Shown: positions 1-5,152 of the stretch, piece by piece
Layout of the letters: every line of letters begins with the position of its first letter
How positions within the stretch are numbered: the first letter of the stretch is position 1
DNA from: Paenibacillaceae bacterium
Lineage (GTDB): Bacteria > Bacillota > Bacilli > Paenibacillales > NBRC-103111
Length of the DNA: 5,154 nt
NCBI GenBank assembly: GCA_020697475.1
Contig: JAJFMO010000322.1
Location: 1-5,154, forward strand
Direction of reading: 5' to 3'
Notes under the pieces: generated by a model
Told to the model about the DNA's origin: nothing
Seen by the model: the letters and a program-made list of their open reading frames with translations, nothing else
The model's database searches: none
Made by a program: the position numbers and the translations under genes

Positions 1-1097
1 AAGCCCTGCTTGGAAATGGATGTCTGGAATTCAACGGATGTCAAATATTTGATCACTTCCATCGCTGCGTCCTTCTGCTTGCTGAAGGCCGGGATGGTCA
101 AATATTCGTAGGTCGCCTGCGACCCAACGTTCGGCAGTTCCTTGAACGTAGGCAGTGACACCATATCCCAATTCATCTGGGTGAACTCGGTATCGGAAAA
201 TGTTTTGGCGAAATCTTCCGCGTACATGGCCACAATTTTATCTTTCAGGAAAATATCCCGCGACGGCCATTTGCTGATCATCGACTGAAATTGATCGTTG
301 GCTCCGAAATCCCTGAACACGGTTTGAATAATACGCTTCCAACTGTCATTATTGAGCGTCGCCTTGGACGTTTTCGGATCGACGAAGGACGCGGAAAGTT
401 GATTGTTGCGCAAATACAGCTTTGTATCCACCCAATACCCGACATAACTTTTACCATCCTCGGTCCGATTCAACTTCTTCGACAACTCCAGCGCCTGGTC
501 CCAAGTCATCCCGTCCTTCGGATAGGCTACGCCGAATTTATCGAATAAGTCCTTGTTGTAGAACAACACCACCAGGGAGGAATACACCGGCAGTCCGTAC
601 AATCCGCCGATCTGCTTGATCTGGTCGATGCTGTCGGGCTCGAAGGCGCCCATATTGACGTTGTGCTTCTTGGCCAACTCAGTGACGTCGTATTGCAATT
701 TGGGCCCCACCAGATCGATCCCCAATTTCCGGGCATTTTGGGCGTAAATATCCGATGTTTGACCGGCAACCAGCATCTGATCGAGCTTCGATCCGTTCTC
801 AATTTTTTTGTAAATCACGGTGTAATTGGGAAACTTCTTGCGGATCGCATCACCGTACATCTGGTTGAAATCAGCCTCGTCCATCGCATTGCGGGCCTGA
901 AAAGTAATCGTTGCCGGCTCATTAATCGGCACGGCTTGCGCAGCCGGCTGACCGGCGGCGCTCGGCGACTTGCCGTCGGCGACCGACGGCACTGCTCCAC
1001 TCCCGCCGCCGCTGCTGCAAGCCGCCAGTGGAAATAGGGCCAAAAACAATACAACAAGACTCATCAGGTTCTTACGTACCGACAATCCCATTGACAT
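1..1097 (-). CDS. ABC transporter extracellular substrate-binding lipoprotein, carbohydrate type (C-terminus beyond left edge)
   Basis: Family 1-type solute-binding protein that would sit on the outer face of the membrane and deliver a ligand, probably an oligosaccharide, to an ABC importer. The frame is open from ATG 1097 to the window edge, giving 365 complete codons. The N-terminus shows Arg-8 and Lys-9, a hydrophobic stretch (about residues 11-24) and a lipobox LAAC with Cys-27 as the lipidation site. A Ser/Gly/Ala-rich linker follows. Typical fold signatures are GLYGLPVYSSLVVLFYN near residues 166-182, a MTWDQALELSKKL segment near 196-208, and the lobe-2 stretch AFSKQKDAAMEVIKYLTS near 337-354. 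Family members are usually about 420-450 residues, so perhaps 60-85 are missing. The start is supported by AGGGGG (1105-1110) seven bases upstream; ATG 1091 is a poorer alternative. It begins 47 bases after a sulfatase gene on the same strand, which suggests a sulfated saccharide ligand (inference). Permease genes would be expected next, off the left edge. Confidence 0.93.
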   Translation of the reverse strand, partial: MSMGLSVRKNLMSLVVLFLALFPLAACSSGGGSGAVPSVADGKSPSAAGQPAAQAVPINEPATITFQARNAMDEADFNQMYGDAIRKKFPNYTVIYKKIENGSKLDQMLVAGQTSDIYAQNARKLGIDLVGPKLQYDVTELAKKHNVNMGAFEPDSIDQIKQIGGLYGLPVYSSLVVLFYNKDLFDKFGVAYPKDGMTWDQALELSKKLNRTEDGKSYVGYWVDTKLYLRNNQLSASFVDPKTSKATLNNDSWKRIIQTVFRDFGANDQFQSMISKWPSRDIFLKDKIVAMYAEDFAKTFSDTEFTQMNWDMVSLPTFKELPNVGSQATYEYLTIPAFSKQKDAAMEVIKYLTSVEFQTSISKQG

Positions 1098-1123
1098 TTC
1101 AGTTCCCCCTTGTTTTGGACTTT

Positions 1124-1143
1124 GCCCATCAATGCTTATGGGC
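1124..1143 (-). other. Intercistronic hairpin between sulfatase B and the binding-protein gene
   Basis: GCCCAT (1124-1129) and ATGGGC (1138-1143) form a perfect 6-bp stem around an 8-base loop. It lies one base after the sulfatase stop codon and 14 bases before the GGGGG of the binding-protein ribosome binding site. No U-tract follows on the minus strand, so it is unlikely to be a full terminator. Hairpins at such positions often stabilise or process a downstream binding-protein message so that it outnumbers its neighbours. Here that role is only inferred. Confidence 0.4.
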
Positions 1144-1144
1144 G

Positions 1145-2527
1145 TCAGGCCGGATTCCCCAATCGGATTTGTTCCAACTGCACGGCAAGCTTCTGAACAA
1201 TCTCCCCATGATCTGCAGCCACGTTGTTCGTCTCCCATGGGTCTTCCTGCACATCGTACAACCGATCCTCCTTCCCCAGCTCTGCGATCAGCTTATAGCG
1301 CCCGTCGGTGATGATTCTCCAGTTGCCCAACGAGGAATACTGGGTCGCGCGATGCTCCGCAGTCTTTCCCTCAATCAGCGGTTTCATTGAGATCGATTCC
1401 CGCGCTTCGGGCATCGATACACCGGCATATTCGGCCAGCGTCGCGGTCAAATCCTGCAGTTCGATCAGCGCGTCGGAGACGACGCCGCCAGGAATGCCCG
1501 GACCGCTGAACACCAGCGGCACGTGTACAGACCCCAGTTCAGGCTGCTGCTTGCTGAACCGATCGAAGTCGCCCAGCATTTCGCCATGGTCGCTGGAATA
1601 TATCACGATCGTATGTTCCGCGTCGCCGCGTGCTTGCACCTCGTCCAGAATGAGTCCGATATTGCGGTCAATATTTTGGAGCATGGCGGCATAGTTTTGG
1701 CGAACCCGGTTATAAGCTTCCAGCAAATCGGTACTGCAGGCGACCGGCGGCGGAAAATCAACATGATCCCACCCGGCCTTCATCGCCGCCGTCACATCCC
1801 ACGGATCGTGAGGGCCGGTAAAATTCACTTGCAGGAACCATGGCTTCTCGACCGGAAAACTGCGTAAAATGTGCAGAGCATTGCCGGTCAGCCAGTTGTC
1901 GCAATACGCATCGTCAGGCAGCGGCGTCAGGTCGGTATCGAGCGGGCCTGCCGCGCTGCGCCGCTTGATATCCCGGACGTGAACGTCGGCGAGACCGCGA
2001 TCGTGCAAAAACTTCATGTACGGATCTTTCGGTTCGATCGCTCCGGTCTGGATTGCGTCTTTCTTGCCGGCATTATCGATCCCGTGGGTGAAGCCGAGCG
2101 TCTTAAGCTCCGGGATCCAGCCGTCCAGCCCCCACCAACCGGTCTTCTTGTGCAGATCCAGCTTGCCCGCCGTTCCCGTCGAATACCCTGCTTCCCGCAG
2201 CGCGGAATAAATCGTTCGCTGGGTCAGCGGATAGTCGCACCGGTTCACTGGCACGCCGCAATGATCATAGCGCAGACCGGATGCCAGGCACGCTCGCGCC
2301 GGGGCGCAAAGCGGCGATGGCGTAACCGCCCGCGTGAATACAGTTCCTTCTCGCATCAACCGCTCCACATGCGGCATCCGAAGCGGCAGAGGCTGCCGGC
2401 CGAACCGGGCAAGCACATCGCCGGAGTAAGGCAGCCAATCCCCACGGTGCTGGTCGGGCAGCAGCAGCAATAGATTCGGTTGACGGTTTCGTTCTCCGCT
2501 CTTTGCGGAAATCTCCTGTTTGTTCAT
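1145..2527 (-). CDS. Cysteine-type sulfatase (alkaline phosphatase superfamily, family S1), cytoplasmic; divergent signature
   Basis: Predicted sulfate-ester hydrolase of 460 residues using a formylglycine made from Cys-74. Visible family elements: PNLLLLLPDQ at the N-terminus, with Asp-25 and Gln-26 as likely metal ligands; the modification motif C-A-P-A-R at 74-78; G-Y-S-T at 114-117 followed by G-K at 121-122; His-240 in a GPHDPW segment; SSDHGE with Asp-313 and His-314; Lys-326 before HVPLVFSGPG; and a C-terminal GRYKLI...RLYDVQEDPWE stretch typical of sulfatases. Two details are unusual: the motif ends in A-S-G rather than the common hydrophobic-T-G, and the second signature reads G-K-L-D-L-H, with His at Lys+4. 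No signal peptide is seen. ATG 2527 is chosen because a perfect GGAGG (2536-2540) lies 8 bases upstream; ATG 2554, with AAAGGAAG ahead, would add nine residues. It follows sulfatase A by 73 bases with no terminator between them. Substrate unknown. Confidence 0.93.
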   Translation of the reverse strand: MNKQEISAKSGERNRQPNLLLLLPDQHRGDWLPYSGDVLARFGRQPLPLRMPHVERLMREGTVFTRAVTPSPLCAPARACLASGLRYDHCGVPVNRCDYPLTQRTIYSALREAGYSTGTAGKLDLHKKTGWWGLDGWIPELKTLGFTHGIDNAGKKDAIQTGAIEPKDPYMKFLHDRGLADVHVRDIKRRSAAGPLDTDLTPLPDDAYCDNWLTGNALHILRSFPVEKPWFLQVNFTGPHDPWDVTAAMKAGWDHVDFPPPVACSTDLLEAYNRVRQNYAAMLQNIDRNIGLILDEVQARGDAEHTIVIYSSDHGEMLGDFDRFSKQQPELGSVHVPLVFSGPGIPGGVVSDALIELQDLTATLAEYAGVSMPEARESISMKPLIEGKTAEHRATQYSSLGNWRIITDGRYKLIAELGKEDRLYDVQEDPWETNNVAADHGEIVQKLAVQLEQIRLGNPA

Positions 2528-2535
2528 CGATTCAT

Positions 2536-2540
2536 CCTCC
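2536..2540 (-). promoter_or_regulatory. Ribosome binding site GGAGG choosing the start of sulfatase B
   Basis: GGAGG stands 8 bases before ATG 2527. A competing weaker site, AAAGGAAG (2559-2566), precedes the in-frame ATG 2554. The two starts differ by nine codons and both could be used. The further extension to an in-frame ATG at 2707 would run through the end of the upstream sulfatase gene and is not credible. Confidence 0.6.
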
Positions 2541-2600
2541 ATCGCATGATCCATCGTTCTTCCTTTGCGAATCAAACCCTGACCCAAACCAAGCGGCGAG

Positions 2601-4076
2601 TTACTTTCCGAATTGCCGATCGATCTTTTGCGCCCACTCATCCAATCTTCGCTCGGCATCCAACCCGTGCATCGCCTGGACATCGCGGGGGATAATGCTG
2701 GCCACATGGCCGTCGCCCCCTTTGGTGCGGTTTCGCAACGAGTGAAGGTCGGTCAAGTCGCACCGCCACGTGAGCAGAGCCGCCACCATCTCGCTTCTCA
2801 CCTCCGTATAATCAGGATGATCGAACAGATTGTGCCGTTCCAGCGGGTCGTTCACCCGGTCGAACAGCCTCCCGGTCCCCTCGGCGAAGTAATACTCGAG
2901 CTTCCAGCGCCGGGTGGCAAGCGCAGCCGACTTGTACAGCGCCGACACCGCGCAAGCTCGCGGCGACGGCCTGCCGGCGGCCAGCGGCGTAAACAAATCG
3001 TAGCCCTGTATCGTATCGCAGCTTGCGCCCGCCGCAGCCATGATCGTCGCCGTGATGTCGTTCCAGATGGCGAAGTCGCGCCGTTCGCCGGACGGAAGCG
3101 TCCCGGGCATGCTCAGGATCAACGGTACCCGCCACGAAGCGTCGTAATAATTGTGCTTATCGCTGAAGCCGTGATCCCCTAATTGATCCCCATGGTCCGA
3201 CGAGAAGATGATGAGCGTATCGTTGCGCAGTCCCGTTTGATCCAAGTAATCGATCAACCTGCCGATCTGCGCGTCGCAATAAGCCGCCAGCCCGTAATAA
3301 AGCCGGCGATGAGCCTCATTCTCAAGCAGTCGCTCCGGATTCGTCCACTGCGCATCCAACTGACGGCAAGCTTCGTCGTCCAAGTTCAGCAACGTCTTCA
3401 ACTGCTGAGGCTGGAGGAAAATTTCCCCCGGCTCGTAATTGAGCGGCGGAACTGGAATATTGTCGAACAGATGGGCCCAACGTCCAGGCGGGTCGACGGG
3501 AGGATGCGGGCTCGTCATCGAGCAATGGGCGAAGAACGGCCTTCCTTCCTCCGCGGCTTTGCCGATCTCAGTGATCGTCGTATCCACCAAGTAGGCTTCG
3601 AGGAACAGCTCCTCGGGAATCGGGTTCGGATGGCCGCCCGCTTGCTCGTACCCGTGCCGGCGAAGCTGGTTGCCGTAGCCGTCGTTCCTCATCTTCCGCT
3701 TCCCCGCCGACGTGTCCCGCACATCGACTGAATCCGGTTCCGGATCGAAATGCGTTTTGCCGATGAATATATTTTTATATCCTTGTGCTTTCAGAAAATC
3801 GGGAAAAACCGGCAAGTGCGCCAGACGCTTGATACCGTTCTCAATACATCCGTGGATGGGGGGATGCACACCGGTCAACAAGCTGCATCGTGCCGGTGAA
3901 CAGACCGGCGCCGTCGTATGCGCCTGCTCGAACAGAACGCCTTGTGCCGCCAGCTTATCCAAATTTGGAGAAATCGCGTATTCGTTGCCCATGCAGAAGA
4001 GAGTGTCGCAACGCTGCTGATCCGTCGTGATCAGTAAAATATTCGGCCGCCGATGCTTCGTAACATGTTCTCCCAC
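2601..4076 (-). CDS. Cysteine-type sulfatase (family S1, arylsulfatase-like), cytoplasmic, GTG start
   Basis: Predicted sulfate-ester hydrolase of 491 residues. It opens with RRPNILLITTDQQR, where Asp-19 and Gln-20 are likely calcium ligands. The formylglycine motif is C-S-P-A-R at 59-63, completed by C-S-L-L-T-G, so it fits the classical C-x-P-x-R-x4-T-G pattern. Further expected residues are Lys-107 and His-109 in I-G-K-T-H-F, His-191 in TSPHPP, Asp-294 and His-295 in FSSDHGD, and Lys-307 ahead of WRVPLILSMPG. The C-terminal WKLEYYF...RLFDRVNDPLERHNL region matches the usual small sulfatase subdomain. There is no signal peptide or lipobox, which suggests action on imported substrate in the cytosol. 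Activity would require an anSME or FGE-type maturase encoded elsewhere. It is the first gene of the probable operon, behind a promoter near 4167-4195. No ATG is available in frame near the N-terminus; GTG 4076 has GGGAGG upstream. The substrate (for example a glycosaminoglycan fragment, other sulfated sugar or aryl sulfate) cannot be told from the sequence. Confidence 0.94.
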   Translation of the reverse strand: MGEHVTKHRRPNILLITTDQQRCDTLFCMGNEYAISPNLDKLAAQGVLFEQAHTTAPVCSPARCSLLTGVHPPIHGCIENGIKRLAHLPVFPDFLKAQGYKNIFIGKTHFDPEPDSVDVRDTSAGKRKMRNDGYGNQLRRHGYEQAGGHPNPIPEELFLEAYLVDTTITEIGKAAEEGRPFFAHCSMTSPHPPVDPPGRWAHLFDNIPVPPLNYEPGEIFLQPQQLKTLLNLDDEACRQLDAQWTNPERLLENEAHRRLYYGLAAYCDAQIGRLIDYLDQTGLRNDTLIIFSSDHGDQLGDHGFSDKHNYYDASWRVPLILSMPGTLPSGERRDFAIWNDITATIMAAAGASCDTIQGYDLFTPLAAGRPSPRACAVSALYKSAALATRRWKLEYYFAEGTGRLFDRVNDPLERHNLFDHPDYTEVRSEMVAALLTWRCDLTDLHSLRNRTKGGDGHVASIIPRDVQAMHGLDAERRLDEWAQKIDRQFGK

Positions 4077-4086
4077 AAGCTTCCGT

Positions 4087-4092
4087 CCTCCC
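4087..4092 (-). promoter_or_regulatory. Ribosome binding site GGGAGG for the GTG start of sulfatase A
   Basis: GGGAGG lies 10 bases before GTG 4076. An ATG just inside the gene (GAACATGTT) is out of frame, so GTG is the best start. The non-ATG start and slightly long spacer could moderate translation of this first operon gene. Confidence 0.6.
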
Positions 4093-4110
4093 TGTATTCG
4101 GTTTCATTTG

Positions 4111-4126
4111 TTGTATGCGCTTACCA
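4111..4126 (-). promoter_or_regulatory. cre-like / LacI-type operator palindrome in the sulfatase operon leader
   Basis: On the minus strand the site reads TGGTAAGCGCATACAA, a 16-base near-perfect palindrome centred on GCGC. Compared by hand with the Bacillus cre consensus WTGWAARCGYTWWCW (recalled), each strand matches 13 of 15 positions. It lies about 35 bases downstream of the predicted transcription start and about 35 bases before the GTG. A site there would fit CcpA roadblock repression or a dedicated LacI/GalR-family repressor; no regulator gene is in the window. Confidence 0.5.
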
Positions 4127-4156
4127 GAGCGCCTTATTTCCTGCAATTCCCTACCT

Positions 4157-4178
4157 AATCGCTTTCATCTTAGCGATT
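4157..4178 (-). promoter_or_regulatory. Perfect dyad overlapping the -10 region (candidate operator)
   Basis: AATCGCT (4157-4163) and AGCGATT (4172-4178) are perfect inverted 7-mers separated by 8 bases. The dyad covers the proposed -10 hexamer (4167-4172) and the expected start site near 4160. This is a classical location for a repressor operator. It could also fold as a hairpin, but it has no terminator tail and would lie at the very 5' end of the message. Confidence 0.4.
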
Positions 4179-4195
4179 CGCAATTGTTCTGTCTA
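4167..4195 (-). promoter_or_regulatory. Sigma-A-like promoter of the sulfatase/ABC operon
   Basis: On the minus strand, TAGACA (4195-4190, 5 of 6 matches to TTGACA) and TAAGAT (4172-4167, 4 of 6 to TATAAT) are separated by exactly 17 bases. An A/T-rich stretch (about 4198-4217) just upstream could serve as an UP element. Transcription would start near 4160, leaving a leader of about 84 bases before GTG 4076. The hexamers are good but not perfect, which would suit a regulated promoter. Confidence 0.55.
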
Positions 4196-4286
4196 TAACG
4201 ATTTTTGCTTATTTTAACCCAACAAAAAAGGGAACCCCAAAAACTTTACTACGGTAAGCTTGAGCCGTGCAGTCGCGAAGCGAATT

Positions 4287-4321
4287 CCCATGATTCCGTG
4301 GTACCCAGTCAGGGGCATGGG
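4287..4321. other. Imperfect inverted repeat in intergenic DNA
   Basis: CCCATG (4287-4292) pairs with CATGGG (4316-4321). After a one-base bulge the stem can extend by two G-U and two G-C pairs in plus-strand RNA. A GGTACC palindrome (4300-4305) lies in the loop. No U-tract or gene is associated with it, so no function is assigned. Confidence 0.25.
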
Positions 4322-4325
4322 TTTG

Positions 4326-4512
4326 CTAACGGTTGAAAACAAAGCTTATTTGCGTTCAATGGCCCCCTTTCCATCTCTAACGGTTGCCAGATACGCCTAA
4401 TCACCCATGCTAGGCCCAAAATCGTTGAAAACGAAAAAATAGCACCCGATAACAACCGTTAGTTTTTGGAAGGGTTGATATCCTACCGATTAGCCTTATT
4501 TGCAACCGTTAC
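4326..4512. repeat. Cluster of four degenerate copies of a CTAACGGTTG-based intergenic repeat
   Basis: CTAACGGTTG occurs exactly at 4326-4335 and 4377-4386. It occurs inverted as CAACCGTTAG at 4453-4462 and, with one change, as CAACCGTTAC at 4503-4512. In each copy, 8-9 bases after the 10-mer, there is a GC(Y)TAWT-like block: GCTTATT 4344-4350, GCCTAAT 4395-4401, and minus-strand GCTATT near 4443-4438 and GCTAAT 4494-4489. The unit is therefore about 25 bases long. The two direct copies are 51 bases apart and the two inverted copies 50 bases apart. A weaker partial copy (CGTTGAAAAC) begins at 4423. No ORF of note lies here. This may be a genome-wide interspersed repeat or an array of binding sites; I cannot tell which. 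Confidence 0.5.
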
Positions 4513-4609
4513 AATTCGAAGTATAGGCGAAAATGCGAGGAAATGCGCCCATTAAACCGAATCATCCTACGGCCGAATGTATGTGATAACTGAACGCATA
4601 TTAGCCCCT

Positions 4610-4645
4610 CAAAATAGCCCCACAAAATAACCCCACGAAGTGGGG
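4610..4645 (-). terminator. Hairpin with duplicated U-rich tail (possible second terminator)
   Basis: On the minus strand CCCCAC and GTGGGG (4645-4640 and 4636-4631) form a 6-bp GC-rich stem with a TTC loop, followed by TTATTTTG. The 13 bases CAAAATAACCCCA (4623-4635) are preceded by a tandem copy, CAAAATAGCCCCA (4610-4622), with one mismatch, so the U-rich tail and half of the stem are duplicated. It could be a backup terminator for the gene ending at 4752 or the 3' end of a small RNA. Confidence 0.45.
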
Positions 4646-4667
4646 CAACGCTTCGAGGCTGATTCAG

Positions 4668-4691
4668 GTACTTTGCGGGGACCCCCAGTAC
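4668..4691. other. Dyad GTACT...AGTAC enclosing GGGG/CCCC
   Basis: GTACT (4668-4672) and AGTAC (4687-4691) are inverted and enclose a G-run and a C-run (4677-4686). Together with the hairpin at 4631-4645, this would give two stem-loops on a minus-strand transcript of about 80 bases. No convincing promoter precedes it, so it is not called as an RNA gene. Confidence 0.3.
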
Positions 4692-4698
4692 ATATCAC

Positions 4699-4735
4699 AA
4701 AAAAAGCGCCCCTCTCCGTATAGGATCAGGACGCT
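4699..4735 (-). terminator. Rho-independent terminator of the CD3324-like gene
   Basis: On the minus strand AGCGTCCT (4735-4728) pairs with GGGGCGCT (4712-4705), an 8-bp stem with two G-U pairs, around a 15-base loop. Seven T residues (4705-4699) follow directly. The stem starts 16 bases after the stop codon at 4752. On the plus strand the G-U pairs become mismatches, so it acts in the minus direction only. Confidence 0.75.
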
Positions 4736-4751
4736 GAAGCTTGCTCTATGT

Positions 4752-5024
4752 TCATGCCCGGCGTGTTTTCACGATAATTTTACGTATGCTGTCCTCGGAC
4801 AAGTGGTAATTCTGAATCAATTCGACCATCGTCGAACCGTTGCGGTATTGCCGGTAAATTTCCTTATTTCTCCGCTCGATGAGCAGCCTCGCTCCGTTAT
4901 TCTCGCCCCAGCCCGCGCGCTTGCGTTCTTTCTTCGGAATGTACACGATTTCTCCCTCGATGTACTCCTGCAGCTGTCGCAGCAAGCTAGGGGGAAGAAC
5001 ATCCTTTCCATTCTTGTAACTCAT
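4752..5024 (-). CDS. CD3324-family small protein (Mor-like helix-turn-helix)
   Basis: A 90-residue basic protein matching my memory of the CD3324 family of Firmicutes: an N-terminal Y-K-N-G-K-D-V-L-P block (3-11), a short helix (about 12-22), then GEIVYIPKKE (24-33), GWGENNGAR (38-46) and the helix RRNKEIYRQYRNG (51-63). The C-terminal part (about 65-85) looks like a helix-turn-helix ending LSEDSIRKII, related to the DNA-binding end of Mor-type activators. It is therefore probably a small DNA-binding regulator, but no target or function is established. ATG 5024 has GGGAGGG (5033-5039) eight bases upstream. It is separated from the sulfatase operon by a terminator and over 600 bases, so a link to that operon is not implied. 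No strong promoter is visible between it and the terminator at 5126-5152. Confidence 0.85.
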   Translation of the reverse strand: MSYKNGKDVLPPSLLRQLQEYIEGEIVYIPKKERKRAGWGENNGARLLIERRNKEIYRQYRNGSTMVELIQNYHLSEDSIRKIIVKTRRA

Positions 5025-5091
5025 CGGTTATACCCTCCCAAATTTTCCGGTTGCTGCTTAAAGATGCCGTTCGTGGTCCTGCTTGTTCCAT
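4987..5091 (-). CDS. Possible 34-residue leader ORF overlapping the CD3324-like gene
   Basis: ATG 5091 is preceded by a near-ideal AAGGAGG (5101-5107) with a 9-base spacer. It opens a 34-codon frame ending in TAG at 4989-4987. The peptide begins MEQAGPRTASLSSNRK and ends GCSSP; I recognise no family, signal peptide or membrane segment. It runs across the ribosome binding site and first 38 bases of the CD3324-like gene in a different frame. Ribosomes reading it would therefore unwind or block that start site. It could be a regulatory leader peptide, or the ribosome-binding-like sequence may be incidental. Only the ribosome binding site and overlap geometry support it. Confidence 0.3.
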   Translation of the reverse strand: MEQAGPRTASLSSNRKIWEGITDELQEWKGCSSP

Positions 5092-5125
5092 TGCCTGTGT
5101 CCTCCTTCGTTGGATTTTTGGGAAT

Positions 5126-5152
5126 AAAAAAAACACGATAACCCGCATCGTG
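5126..5152 (-). terminator. Rho-independent terminator of a gene beyond the right edge
   Basis: On the minus strand CACGAT (5152-5147) pairs with ATCGTG (5139-5134) around a 7-base loop, followed by eight T residues (5133-5126). It points into the window from the right, so a minus-strand gene should end just beyond 5154. Confidence 0.7.

Noticed and set aside
1871..2473. 200-codon open frame on the plus strand
   Set aside because: It is antisense to sulfatase B, and its translation has no domain-like character and is rich in Arg, Pro and Gln as expected for a shadow frame in GC-rich coding DNA.
2528..2707. N-terminal extension of sulfatase B to an in-frame ATG at 2707
   Set aside because: It would overlap more than 100 bases of the sulfatase A C-terminus, adds unrelated sequence before the PNLLLLLPDQ start of the domain, and ignores the perfect GGAGG ahead of 2527.
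2613..3731. Consecutive plus-strand open frames of 189 and 182 codons opposite sulfatase A
   Set aside because: Both are antisense to a gene with complete sulfatase motifs along its whole length. They have no recognisable fold and no supporting ribosome binding site.
4221..4244. GGGG-TT-CCC followed by T6 on the minus strand as a terminator
   Set aside because: The stem is only three pairs with a 3-base loop, and it lies upstream of the promoter with no gene ending nearby.
4326..4512. CRISPR array
   Set aside because: Repeats are short and degenerate, copies change orientation, and there are no uniform spacers or cas genes.
4250..4698. Decayed insertion sequence
   Set aside because: No transposase fragment in any frame, no matching terminal inverted repeats at the borders and no target-site duplication that I could see.
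4250..4700. tRNA, riboswitch or T-box in the long intergenic region
   Set aside because: No cloverleaf, CCA end or known riboswitch core was found. The region lies upstream of the predicted sulfatase promoter and would not be in that leader.
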